Positions 42,786 through 51,018 are shown, counted from the stretch's first letter. The stretch: 64,000 nucleotides of DNA from JADJPF01 sp964492845 (GCA_964492845.1 CAZBMZ010000012.1:1-64000); one strand, 5' to 3'. Numbers and translations: made by a program. Notes: a model not told the origin generated them from the letters alone.

Positions 42786-44612
42786 TTACACTTCAGACAC
42801 TTTTTTATGTTTTAATGCTACTTGAACAGCAGTATCCATCACTAGTTCAGCTAATTTATGAGTTACTTCATTAAAAGTTTTTAGACTTGTACGTACAGCC
42901 CGATGATCATCTGAAGACATTGCAGCTTTTAGATCCGCTAAAGCCTTAGCAATTTCTTCTTGTTCTGAAGCACTTAAATTTTTAGCAGATTCGCTTGCTA
43001 AGGCTTTGTCAGATGCTTTTAGCACAGATTCAGCCTCATTATAAGCTTCAACAAATAAACGTTTTTTAACATCTGTTTCTGCAAACTCAATAGAGTCCAT
43101 CAACATTTGTTCAACTTGTTCATCATTAAGACCATAAGAAGGTTTAACATCTATAGAATTTTCTTTTCCTGTACGTACATCACGAGCAGAAACATTTAAT
43201 ATTCCATTAGCATCAATTAAGAACTTAACTTCAACTCTAGCTAGTCCGGCAGGCATTGGAGGAACTTTTAAGCTAAAGCGTCCAAGTGAGCGACAATCTT
43301 GGACAAATTCCCTTTCACCCTGCAAAACATGAATATCTACCCCGGTTTGCCCATCAACATAGGTTGTAAACATCTCGCTAGCACTTGCTGGAATAGTAGA
43401 GTTACGATGTATTATCTTAGTCATCACTTCGCCAATAGTCTCAATTCCTAGTGAAAGCGGGGTAACATCTAGTAAAAGCATATCTTTACGGCTACCCGTC
43501 ATAATGTCAGCTTGAATTGCCGCGCCAAGTGCTACAACTTCATCTGGATTAAGATCTATATGAGGTTCACGCTTAAAGAGTTCTTTAACACGATTGCGAA
43601 CTAAAGGAACTCTAGTAGATCCTCCAACTAAAACAACTTCCTCAATATCACTTGTTTTTAAGTTAGCGTCTTTAAGAGCTTTTTTGCAGGGTGAAATTGA
43701 ACGATCAACTAGATCTTCAATTAACGCTTCAAACTCTGCTCGGCTAAATTCGCGGTTGTATGTTCCATATTCGCCTAAATCAATTTCAATTGCAGCTTTT
43801 TCCTGATCAGAAAGTCTATGCTTAACTTCAATAGCAAAACGTCGAATAGTTTGCAACACCTCAGCATTACCTTGTAGGGTAAGACCAAACTGCTCTTTGA
43901 TCTCATTCATAAATAAGCTAATTAATCGTTGGTCAAAGTCATCCCCACCTAAATGAGTATCGCCATTTGTAGCTAAAACTTCAAAAATTCCTGCTTTTAG
44001 TTTTAGGATAGAAATATCAAAAGTACCACCACCAAGGTCATAAACTGCAATAATTCCAGAGTCTTTTTTATCTAAACCATAGGCTAAACTAGCTGCTGTA
44101 GGCTCATTAACTATTCTTAAGACTTCTAGCCCAGCAATCTTACCAGCATCTTTTGTTGCTTGGCGTTGAGCATCATTAAAATAAGCTGGGACAGTAACAA
44201 CAGCCTTTTTAACTTCTTCACCAAAAAAATCTTCTGCTTGTTTTTTTAATTCTCGTAGGACTAATGCAGAAATTTCTGGCGGAGTAAATTCTTTGTCTGC
44301 TAAACGGAATCTGATGACTTGCTCGCTACCTTCCGCTACTTGAAAATGCACCATTGATAAATCTTCTGTAACATCAGCAACCCCTTTACCCATAAATCTT
44401 TTTACTGAATAAATAGTATTCATTGGGTCGGGAATTAATTGAGCGCGAGCCGCCTCACCAACGAGTAATCCTTTATCCTTACTGTAATGGACTACAGAAG
44501 GAATTAATCTTTGTTCTTGTTTATTTTCAATTACTTGCGGTTTCCCACTACTATCAACATAAGCAACTAAACTATTAGTTGTTCCAAGGTCAATACCAAC
44601 AACTTTTGGCAT
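42786..44612 (-). CDS. hscA: Fe-S assembly Hsp70 chaperone HscA
   Basis: 608 residues. Hsp70 nucleotide-binding domain with GIDLGTTNSLVAY, the AVVTVPAYFNDAQRQATKDAG block, IYDLGGGTFD-like and VLVGGSTRVP motifs, then a substrate-binding domain and helical lid. The position between hscB and fdx, and the LPPIK motif in the neighbouring IscU, identify it as HscA, which drives cluster release from IscU using ATP. The frame is open to GTG 44627, but this overlaps a GAGG site. ATG 44612 gives the family-typical start MPKVVGIDLG, with a rather long spacing of about 14 nt. Confidence 0.94.
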   Translation of the reverse strand: MPKVVGIDLGTTNSLVAYVDSSGKPQVIENKQEQRLIPSVVHYSKDKGLLVGEAARAQLIPDPMNTIYSVKRFMGKGVADVTEDLSMVHFQVAEGSEQVIRFRLADKEFTPPEISALVLRELKKQAEDFFGEEVKKAVVTVPAYFNDAQRQATKDAGKIAGLEVLRIVNEPTAASLAYGLDKKDSGIIAVYDLGGGTFDISILKLKAGIFEVLATNGDTHLGGDDFDQRLISLFMNEIKEQFGLTLQGNAEVLQTIRRFAIEVKHRLSDQEKAAIEIDLGEYGTYNREFSRAEFEALIEDLVDRSISPCKKALKDANLKTSDIEEVVLVGGSTRVPLVRNRVKELFKREPHIDLNPDEVVALGAAIQADIMTGSRKDMLLLDVTPLSLGIETIGEVMTKIIHRNSTIPASASEMFTTYVDGQTGVDIHVLQGEREFVQDCRSLGRFSLKVPPMPAGLARVEVKFLIDANGILNVSARDVRTGKENSIDVKPSYGLNDEQVEQMLMDSIEFAETDVKKRLFVEAYNEAESVLKASDKALASESAKNLSASEQEEIAKALADLKAAMSSDDHRAVRTSLKTFNEVTHKLAELVMDTAVQVALKHKKVSEV

Positions 44613-44643
44613 AAAAAACTTAAACACCTCATTAATTTATTAT

Positions 44644-45315
44644 CTAACCATTAAATTCTTCATCTATATCATTAATTAAATTATTTATATACTTCATTTG
44701 CGCTAACAAATCGCTAGCTTTAGCTAATATTTGTTGTTTTTCTACCATAGAAACTTCATCAGGTAAATTATCCCATTTTTGAAAAACTTGTTTTAACTGG
44801 TTATTTAATGCGGCTTCTCGCTCATTTAGCATTTCTTCTGTAGCTAAAACTTGCTTTTTTAGAAGTGAAATTTGATTCTTATCTCTAGCCTTTTTTGCAT
44901 TACGTAGATCTTCTATCTGTTCATTTAATTCAAAGATTTCTTCTAAAAGATCTGGTGGAGTTTGTTCTTTTTTAGGTTGAAAACCTTGAAGGGTCAATAA
45001 ATAGTTGGCTCGTCGAATTGGGTCTTTAAGTGTGCGATAAGCATCATTAAGCATAGAAGTTCTGTCTGTGCTATAGCGTCGTTCAACTTCGCTAGCTTGT
45101 GAAAAAAAATCTGGGTGAAACTTACGACTTAGCTCATAAAACTTAGCTTCAAGGTGATTTGCATCAAGATGATATTTTATAGGTAACTTAAAGAAAGAAA
45201 AGTAGTTAGATGCTAGATCTAGCATTTGAATACGATCACAAGATAAGCAAAAATGCTCATCAGTTGTTGTAGTACAATACCAACATTTTTTTTCTAATAA
45301 CCTTGCCTCTTGCAA
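44644..45315 (-). CDS. hscB: Fe-S assembly J-protein HscB with N-terminal zinc finger
   Basis: 223 residues. The J domain (about 38-105) has H67-P68-D69 and stimulates HscA. The C-terminal three-helix domain binds IscU. An extra N-terminal module, C11-x2-C14-x8-C23-x2-C26, precedes the J domain. The same kind of CWxC...FCxxC element is known in eukaryotic HSC20, where it binds metal, whereas E. coli HscB lacks it. It starts at TTG 45315 with GAGGT 9 nt upstream; the next ATG would remove the zinc finger. A hairpin separates it from iscA. Confidence 0.92.
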   Translation of the reverse strand: MQEARLLEKKCWYCTTTTDEHFCLSCDRIQMLDLASNYFSFFKLPIKYHLDANHLEAKFYELSRKFHPDFFSQASEVERRYSTDRTSMLNDAYRTLKDPIRRANYLLTLQGFQPKKEQTPPDLLEEIFELNEQIEDLRNAKKARDKNQISLLKKQVLATEEMLNEREAALNNQLKQVFQKWDNLPDEVSMVEKQQILAKASDLLAQMKYINNLINDIDEEFNG

Positions 45316-45367
45316 AACAAAATACCTCTAAATTAATTAAAATAAAGTGTTAGTTGAAAAGATAAAA

Positions 45368-45387
45368 CCCAGCACAAGTGTACTGGG
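45368..45387 (-). terminator. Intra-operon hairpin between iscA and hscB
   Basis: CCCAG-c-ACA pairs with TGT-a-CTGGG across 2 nt. On the minus strand it is followed by TTTTATCTTTT. It lies in the 149-bp gap, the widest in the operon, and may be a partial terminator that lowers hscB-iscX expression. Confidence 0.6.
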
Positions 45388-45464
45388 CTGAAAGTAGAAA
45401 CGACACTTAATTTTAAAGATTCGTTCTTATAAAGAAAGTAGAGTAGTTGACTAAAATTAAACTG

Positions 45465-45797
45465 TTAAACTGTAAAAGATTCTCCGCAACCACATTCGCC
45501 AGCAGAGTTAGGATTTACAAACTTAAATCCTCGTCCCATCAAACCGCCTTCATCTTTGTAATCAACTATCATTCCATTTAGAAATAAATAGCTTTTTAGA
45601 TCAACAAAAATTTTAGCTCCATCCCGTTCAAAAATTTTATCTCCAGGACGCTCTTGAGTTTCTAGGTCTAAAATATAACTTAAACCTGAACAACCACCGC
45701 TTTTAACACCTATTCGCATTCCACCATCAGCAAGATTTTGTTCGTGTAAGATTTCTTTGATTCGTTCAGCCGCACTATTAGTTAGTTCTAAAGACAT
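45465..45797 (-). CDS. iscA: A-type Fe-S carrier IscA
   Basis: 110 residues. HesB/IscA fold with the three conserved cysteines, one in GGCSGLSY and two in ECGCGESF near the C-terminus. These proteins accept clusters from IscU and pass [4Fe-4S] clusters to apoproteins. It is placed between iscU and hscB as in the classical isc operon. A second A-type gene lies at 50632-50961, closer to ErpA by context. Confidence 0.93.
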   Translation of the reverse strand: MSLELTNSAAERIKEILHEQNLADGGMRIGVKSGGCSGLSYILDLETQERPGDKIFERDGAKIFVDLKSYLFLNGMIVDYKDEGGLMGRGFKFVNPNSAGECGCGESFTV

Positions 45798-45828
45798 TTA
45801 AAAAACCTCTAAAAAATATAAAATTAAA

Positions 45829-45857
45829 GGCTAACACGTCCCTGCTTAGTGTTAGCC
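45829..45857 (-). terminator. Intra-operon hairpin between iscU and iscA
   Basis: A 9-bp perfect stem (GGCTAACAC / GTGTTAGCC) with an 11-nt loop. On the minus strand it is followed by TTTAATTTTAT. It may attenuate transcription or stabilise upstream mRNA so that IscS and IscU are made in excess. Confidence 0.6.
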
Positions 45858-45866
45858 TGATTTTGC

Positions 45867-46277
45867 CTAGCTAACTTCTTGCAAAACTTCTTGTACAGTT
45901 TCTTGTTTTTTATTGTAATCAGCAATTGCTGATTTGATCGCATCTTCAGCTAATACTGAACAATGAATCTTAATTGGGGGTAGATTAAGCTCTTTTACAA
46001 TGTCAGTATTTCTTATTTTTAATGCCTCATCAATAGTTTTACCTTTTACCCATTCTGTTGCTAAGGAAGAGCTAGCAATAGCCGAACCACAACCAAAAGT
46101 CTTAAAGCGTGCATCTTCAATTACACCTTCTTTATTAATTTTTAATTGCAGTTTCATAACATCGCCGCATTCAGGCGCGCCAACTAAGCCAGTACCAACT
46201 TCAGGGGAATTTTTATCTAAACTACCAACATTTCTAGGATTATTATAATGATCAATAACTTTATCTGAGTATGCCAT
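45867..46277 (-). CDS. iscU: Fe-S cluster scaffold IscU
   Basis: 136 residues after choosing ATG 46277, which gives the family start MAYSDKVIDHYNNPRN and has GGAGAAAAGG upstream; the frame is open to 46346. The three cluster cysteines are present in ECGDVM, FGCGSAIASS and IHCSVLA. LPPIK just before the last cysteine corresponds to the LPPVK peptide recognised by HscA. It builds [2Fe-2S] clusters with sulfur from IscS. It lies 46 bp after iscS. Confidence 0.96.
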   Translation of the reverse strand: MAYSDKVIDHYNNPRNVGSLDKNSPEVGTGLVGAPECGDVMKLQLKINKEGVIEDARFKTFGCGSAIASSSLATEWVKGKTIDEALKIRNTDIVKELNLPPIKIHCSVLAEDAIKSAIADYNKKQETVQEVLQEVS

Positions 46278-46323
46278 TTGGCCTTTTCTCCTTAGCGTAA
46301 ATAAGAGATTTAAGAAATTAAAA

Positions 46324-47538
46324 TTAATGTGCTGCCCAAGTAACACTCTTTAGGTCAATTCCCTCTTGTACCATTTCCCAAAGTGGAGAAAGATCCCGAA
46401 GTTTATTGACAGCTTGAGTAACTTTTTCAATAGTAAAATCAACTTCTTCTTCAGTATTAAACCGCCCAAGCCCAAAACGCAAGGAACTATGAGCTAATTC
46501 TTCACCAACACCCAAAGCTTTTAATACATAAGAAGGTTCTAAACTAGCCGAGGTACAAGCTGAGCCAGATGATACAGCAATCTCACCTATACCCATCAAT
46601 AATGATTCCCCTTCAACATAAGCAAAACTAACATTTAAGTTGTTAGGTAATCGCTTACTAGGATGTCCATTAATATAAACTTCTGGAATTTGGTCAAAGA
46701 TTCCTTTTTGTAGCTTGTCTCTTAGTTGAGCAATTCTTTGCATTTCTTCAGGCATTTCTAAACGAGCAATTTCAGCAGCTTTACCTAAACCAACAATACC
46801 AGTAACATTAAGAGTTCCCGATCTCATTCCTCGTTCATGTCCGCCACCATCAATTATAGGTGAAACCATTACACGAGGATTTTTCCTTCTAACATATAAT
46901 GCACCAACACCTTTTGGGCCATACATTTTATGTCCACTGATAGAAAGCAAATCAACATTTAAGGCATTTACATCTACCGCTATTTTTCCCGCTGCTTGTA
47001 CTGCGTCCGTATGAAGTAAAACCCCTTTTTCACGGGTTATTTTGCCTATTTCAGCTATTGGCTGAATTACACCTATTTCATTATTAGCCATCATTATTGT
47101 AACTAAAATAGTTTTATCTGTAATAGCTCTACGTACATCTTCAGGGTCAATTAAACCATATTGATCAACAGGTAGATAAGTTACTTGATAACCTTGTTTT
47201 TCTAAATGTTTGCAGGAATCTAAAGTTGCTTTATGTTCTGTTACTACGGTAATGATATGATTGCCTTTTTCCTGATACATTTCGGCAACGCCTTTAATGG
47301 CAAGGTTGTTAGACTCTGTTGCACCGCTAGTAAAGACAATTTCTTTGGCTGTCGCCCCAATAAGTTGGGCAACTTGTTTTCGTGCTATTTCAATAGCTTC
47401 TTCTGCTTGCCAGCCAAAACTATGGTTACGACTAGCAGCATTTCCAAAAATCTCTGTAAAGTATGGCTTCATTGCCTCAAATACTCGTGGATCTACAGGT
47501 GTTGTAGCGTGATAGTCCATGTAGATTGGGAGTTTCAT
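46324..47538 (-). CDS. iscS: Cysteine desulfurase IscS
   Basis: 404 residues, the same length class as E. coli IscS. PLP enzyme converting cysteine to alanine with transfer of persulfide to IscU. MDYHATTPVDPRVF opens the protein, the PLP lysine is in SGHKMYGPKG (about 207), and the active-site cysteine is in SGSACTSASLEPSYVL on the mobile loop typical of group I desulfurases. An upstream extension to 47634 would overlap cysK and is rejected; GAGG precedes ATG 47538. It starts 10 bp after cysK, coupling cysteine supply and use. Confidence 0.97.
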   Translation of the reverse strand: MKLPIYMDYHATTPVDPRVFEAMKPYFTEIFGNAASRNHSFGWQAEEAIEIARKQVAQLIGATAKEIVFTSGATESNNLAIKGVAEMYQEKGNHIITVVTEHKATLDSCKHLEKQGYQVTYLPVDQYGLIDPEDVRRAITDKTILVTIMMANNEIGVIQPIAEIGKITREKGVLLHTDAVQAAGKIAVDVNALNVDLLSISGHKMYGPKGVGALYVRRKNPRVMVSPIIDGGGHERGMRSGTLNVTGIVGLGKAAEIARLEMPEEMQRIAQLRDKLQKGIFDQIPEVYINGHPSKRLPNNLNVSFAYVEGESLLMGIGEIAVSSGSACTSASLEPSYVLKALGVGEELAHSSLRFGLGRFNTEEEVDFTIEKVTQAVNKLRDLSPLWEMVQEGIDLKSVTWAAH

Positions 47539-47548
47539 AATTTTACCT

Positions 47549-48505
47549 CTATGATTTTTCGTTTTCTTCATCGTCAAAGTTAAATAAATCAGTAGAAAGA
47601 TATCTTTCTCCAAAACTAGGTAGCACAACCACAACCCGCTTACCAGTGCCTAATTCTTTAGCAATTTGCGTAGCAGCCCAAGTAATTGCGCCTGAAGAAA
47701 TCCCTACAAAAATACCTTCTTCTCTAGCTAAACGCCTAGACATTTGCTTAGCGTTTTCATAAGAGACTGTAACTACTCTATCAATAAGACTACGGTTAAG
47801 TACTTCAGGGATAAACCCGGCACCTATACCTTGTATTCTATGTGGCCCAGGGCTACCACCAGATAACACAGGAGAATCTGCTGGTTCAACAGCGCAAACC
47901 AGTACTTCTTTTAAGCGAGCCTTAAAGACTTCTGCACAACCTGTAATCGTCCCACCTGTACCAACTCCAGCAACAAAAGCGTCAAATTCTGACTCAGTAT
48001 CTCTTAGAATTTCAAGTGCTGTAGTTTTACGGTGAATCTCTGGATTAGACAGATTATTAAACTGCTGAGGCATAAAAGAATTAGGTGTACTACGTACTAA
48101 TTCTTCTGCCTTTTGAATTGCTCCTCGCATTCCTTGCGGGCCTGGAGTAAGAACAACTTTAGCACCCAAAGCTTTAAGGGTTCTAACTCGTTCTATTGTC
48201 ATAGTTTCTGGCATTGTGATAATACAACGATACCCCTTTGCAGCACATACAAGAGCTAGTGCAATGCCTGTATTACCGCTAGTTGGTTCAATAATAGTAG
48301 TTTCACCAGCTTTTATTAAACCAGCCTTTTCTGCTGCTTCAATCATAGCAGCCCCAATACGATCTTTTACTGATGACATTGGGTTAAGAGATTCAAGTTT
48401 AACCACTACCTCTGCACAGTTAGGCTCAACTACTCTGTTTAATCTTAGTAATGGCGTATTACCTATTAAATCAATAATGCTATTTGCAATACCTGGTTTA
48501 GTCAT
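47549..48505 (-). CDS. cysK: Cysteine synthase A (O-acetylserine sulfhydrylase)
   Basis: 318 residues. Fold-type II PLP enzyme with K47 in SSVKDR, the substrate loop TSGNTG, the PLP phosphate cradle GTGGT and SSGA. It makes cysteine from O-acetylserine and sulfide. It is the first gene of the isc operon, in the place iscR holds in proteobacteria, 10 bp before iscS, so it probably feeds the desulfurase. The C-terminal acidic tail does not end in the usual way for CysE binding partners, but CysK itself needs no such tail. No ribosome-binding site is evident. Confidence 0.96.
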   Translation of the reverse strand: MTKPGIANSIIDLIGNTPLLRLNRVVEPNCAEVVVKLESLNPMSSVKDRIGAAMIEAAEKAGLIKAGETTIIEPTSGNTGIALALVCAAKGYRCIITMPETMTIERVRTLKALGAKVVLTPGPQGMRGAIQKAEELVRSTPNSFMPQQFNNLSNPEIHRKTTALEILRDTESEFDAFVAGVGTGGTITGCAEVFKARLKEVLVCAVEPADSPVLSGGSPGPHRIQGIGAGFIPEVLNRSLIDRVVTVSYENAKQMSRRLAREEGIFVGISSGAITWAATQIAKELGTGKRVVVVLPSFGERYLSTDLFNFDDEENEKS

Positions 48506-48637
48506 AAAGAATATAAATTAATAAAAGAACTCAAAAAAGGTAATTTGTGTTTACAAAATAGAAAAAATAATTTATTTAAATTAGTTCATCTAAGAGAGAT
48601 TTTTCTCTGACAATTAATTCTAAATTAAATAGCCGCT

Positions 48638-48658
48638 TAACTAGCTAGAGGATAGTTA
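48638..48658. promoter_or_regulatory. Inverted repeat over the isc -10 region, possible operator
   Basis: TAACTA and TAGTTA face each other with a 9-bp spacer across the isc -10 element and start site. A repressor binding here would block transcription. No regulator gene is linked, so the link to an IscR/RirA-type Rrf2 protein is speculative. Confidence 0.35.
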
Positions 48659-48677
48659 GTAGCATTGATTTTGTCAA
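48649..48677 (-). promoter_or_regulatory. Predicted isc operon promoter
   Basis: On the minus strand, TTGACA, a 17-bp spacer and TATCCT. It shares TTGACAAAAT and TATCCTCTA with the mrp promoter on the opposite strand. Confidence 0.6.
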
Positions 48678-48816
48678 GCATTTTGTTTCTAAAATCCCCT
48701 AACTAAGTTTAATTCAAATTCCTTTTATTGCTTGTAATTAGTTGTTATGACTAAAGTTATATATATTTTCTCATATTCCTATATTTGCTAGCTAAAGTAT
48801 TTTTTCAATTTTTTTA

Positions 48817-48845
48817 TTGACAAAATAGCTGTTACACAATATCCT
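48817..48845 (+). promoter_or_regulatory. Predicted mrp promoter
   Basis: TTGACA (48817-48822), a 17-bp spacer and TATCCT (48840-48845), continuing CTA. The -35, four bases after it, the spacing and the -10 region match the divergent isc promoter. Confidence 0.6.
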
Positions 48846-49034
48846 CTAAACCAAATAAATTCAAACCAAAATTTAGTTATACTATTTACAAAAACTAGAG
48901 TTTTTTGATAAAACCTTAAATTTAGCCTTAGTGGTTTGATCTTAGATTGCCCAAAACTTAATTAGCTAGTTTTTAGCTAGTTCCTAAGTTTAATTGAGCA
49001 AACTTTATTTTTTAAGTTTATAGAAAGCAAAAAA

Positions 49035-50117
49035 ATGTCAGAAAAAATTACTGAACAACAAGTTTTAGAAGTATTAAAATCAGTTAAAGAACCTAAATTA
49101 AAAAAAGATATTGTTAGTTTAAATTTTGTTAAAGATGTTAGAATTTGTGGAGGGATCATTGGTTTTCGTTTAGTTGTAGCAACTCCTTCACAAACATTGC
49201 AACAAGAATTAGAAGAACAAGCTCGCCAAGCAATATTAAAAATACCCGGGGCCCAACGCGCCGAAATCCGAACAGAATTAGACGTTCCAAAAGGAAAAGC
49301 TATTGGAGATCGTGAATCTGTTGTAGGTGTAAAAAATATTATTGCTGTTAGCTCTGGTAAAGGTGGCGTAGGTAAATCAACTGTAGCTGTAAATTTAGCA
49401 GTAGCACTAGCCGCTATGGGTGCAAAAGTAGGTTTATTAGATACAGATATTTATGGGCCTAATGTACCAATTATGATGGGTAGTATTGAAGAGCCTAAAG
49501 TACGAGGTAAAAAGATTTTACCTAGAGAAGCTTACAACGTGAAATTTATGTCTGTTGGTTTGCTTAATCGAGGGGATCAAGCAGTAGTTTGGCGTGGCCC
49601 TATGCTACATCGATTAATTGAGCAATTTTTACGGGATGTAGATTGGACTGAACTTGATTATTTATTAGTTGATATGCCTCCTGGAACAGGTGATGTTCAG
49701 CTAAGTTTAGCACAACTTGTACCTGTTTCTGGTGCAGTGCTTGTTACCACTCCTCAAGAAGTAGCACTTGCTGATGTACGCAAAGCGCATAACATGTTCC
49801 AACAAGTTGGTGTTGATGTAGTAGGTATTGTTGAAAATATGAGTTACTTTACTTGCCCTAATTGTTTAGAAAAACATGAAATATTTGGCTCTGGAGGAGG
49901 CGAAGAACTAGCAGAAAAGTTTGGAGTTACTCTTTTAGGTAAAATCCCAATTAGTTTAGGTATTCGTGAAGGTGGCGATTTAGGAGTGCCAATAGTAGCT
50001 GGCGCGCCTGATAGTCCTCAAGCACAAGCATTTTGTCAAGCAGCCGAAGCACTAGCAACAGAATTAAATATTAGAGCGTTAAAACCCACTAGGCTGCCAA
50101 TATTAAATTTTGATTAA
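49035..50117 (+). CDS. Mrp/NBP35 (ApbC)-family Fe-S carrier ATPase
   Basis: 360 residues. An N-terminal MIP18/DUF59 domain (about 5-80) is fused to a ParA/MinD-like P-loop ATPase with the deviant Walker A SSGKGGVGKST (about 112-122), DTDIYGPN and DMPPGTGD. The FTCPNCL cysteine pair (about 273-276) forms the bridging cluster site in dimers. Such proteins bind and transfer [4Fe-4S] clusters. It faces the isc operon across a shared control region and leads a unit with a small unknown gene and an A-type carrier. Often named apbC or mrp. Confidence 0.94.
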   Translation: MSEKITEQQVLEVLKSVKEPKLKKDIVSLNFVKDVRICGGIIGFRLVVATPSQTLQQELEEQARQAILKIPGAQRAEIRTELDVPKGKAIGDRESVVGVKNIIAVSSGKGGVGKSTVAVNLAVALAAMGAKVGLLDTDIYGPNVPIMMGSIEEPKVRGKKILPREAYNVKFMSVGLLNRGDQAVVWRGPMLHRLIEQFLRDVDWTELDYLLVDMPPGTGDVQLSLAQLVPVSGAVLVTTPQEVALADVRKAHNMFQQVGVDVVGIVENMSYFTCPNCLEKHEIFGSGGGEELAEKFGVTLLGKIPISLGIREGGDLGVPIVAGAPDSPQAQAFCQAAEALATELNIRALKPTRLPILNFD

Positions 50118-50163
50118 TTAAATTAAATAAATTACAGATATGACGGAGGGTGAAGAAAATCTA

Positions 50164-50400
50164 ATGGGACACAAAGTAAAAGTCACTGAATCAAATCGTT
50201 TTTCTACTTTTGTAAAAAGCAAAAAATCCGATGCTTATAAAGATTTAGAAACTTGGCAACAATGGTTTGGTAAACGTGGTATTCCGGCAATCATTGCATC
50301 TACTTCTAGTGGCTATGCACTTTATCGTGAAGGCTTGATAGAAGTTGATATACATGACGATAGTTCTACTGGCAGTTCTGCGGATTTTAGAGCAGCTTAA
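50164..50400 (+). CDS. Small conserved-looking protein between mrp and A-type carrier genes
   Basis: 78 residues; no family recognised. It is soluble, with a basic N-terminal half (KSKKSDAYKDLETWQQWFGKRG) and a C-terminal strand pair, and it has no cysteine, so it does not hold a cluster itself. GGAGGGTGA lies before ATG 50164, though spacing is long; ATG 50140 in the same frame would add eight residues. Its position between two cluster-delivery genes suggests an accessory role in Fe-S trafficking, from context only. It could also be unrelated. Confidence 0.6.
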   Translation: MGHKVKVTESNRFSTFVKSKKSDAYKDLETWQQWFGKRGIPAIIASTSSGYALYREGLIEVDIHDDSSTGSSADFRAA

Positions 50401-50631
50401 CTCTTTAAGTTAAGCTAGGTCTTTGAGTTTTAAGTTTAATGTTAAAAATAAGCTGTTTTAGCTTATACAAGCTGTTATAAATTATTTTGTTTGTTATTAT
50501 TTCTAAATAAAAATTTACATAAACAGTTTGTTATTAAATTAAAATCGCTTAATTTTTAGCCTATTACTATTTCTTACTTCTTATTTTATCAATAAAATAC
50601 TTGTAAGTTCTTTTTAGGAGATTTCTAAGTT

Positions 50632-50961
50632 ATGATTAATGTTACAGAAACAGCAGTCAGTGAAGTAAAAAAATTTATGTCAGCCGAAGGCATGGAAATA
50701 GCTAACGCTGGTTTACGTGTACGTGTATTACCTGGTGGGTGTTCTGGCTATCAATATGCTTTGGATGTAGAAGATAGTCCAACACAAAGCGACAAAATTG
50801 TTGAATCCAACGGATTAAAACTATTTGTTGATTCTTTTAGTTTACAATTACTTGATGGTGTTGAAATTGATTATGTTAGCACCGTTATGGGTTCTGGTTT
50901 TACCTTTAAGAATCCAAATTCTTCTGGTAGTTGTGGTTGTGGCAGTTCTTTTAGTGTTTAG
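50632..50961 (+). CDS. A-type Fe-S insertion protein, ErpA/IscA-like
   Basis: 109 residues. HesB/IscA fold with cysteines in PGGCSGYQYAL and SCGCGSSF. It differs clearly from the IscA of the isc operon (different loops and N-terminus), so this is a separate paralogue and not a recent duplicate. Its place downstream of mrp suggests a delivery factor such as ErpA. AGGAG lies about 11 nt before ATG. A terminator follows at 50981. Confidence 0.88.
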   Translation: MINVTETAVSEVKKFMSAEGMEIANAGLRVRVLPGGCSGYQYALDVEDSPTQSDKIVESNGLKLFVDSFSLQLLDGVEIDYVSTVMGSGFTFKNPNSSGSCGCGSSFSV

Positions 50962-50980
50962 TTTTTCCTCTTAGGTAAAT

Positions 50981-51018
50981 AGAGCCATTATTTATATTTA
51001 ATGGCTCTTTGTCTTTTC
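50981..51018 (+). terminator. Rho-independent terminator after the erpA-like gene
   Basis: A perfect 10-bp stem (AGAGCCATTA / TAATGGCTCT) with an 8-nt loop, followed by TTGTCTTTTCC. It lies between convergent genes and ends the mrp unit. Confidence 0.8.

Larger units (their letters stand above)
48506..49034. other. 529-bp divergent control region of the isc and mrp units
   Basis: Two outward-facing promoters of almost the same sequence are seen, for isc at 48649-48677 and for mrp at 48817-48845. Leaders are long, about 137 nt for isc and about 183 nt for mrp. A small hairpin (AGAGA/TCTCT near 48593-48608) lies in the isc leader. Repeated AGCTAG sequences occur near 48640 and in the mrp leader near 48970. 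Confidence 0.6.

Noticed and set aside
47233..47583. 116-codon frame antisense to iscS
   Set aside because: It is a shadow of the strongly conserved iscS coding frame on the other strand.
47539..47634. N-terminal extension of IscS overlapping cysK
   Set aside because: Family starts begin MKLPIY, and a GAGG site precedes that ATG; the extension has no similarity to the family.
42135..51018. A suf operon or an iscR gene within the Fe-S locus
   Set aside because: I looked for SufBCD-like and Rrf2-like sequences among the neighbouring frames and found none.
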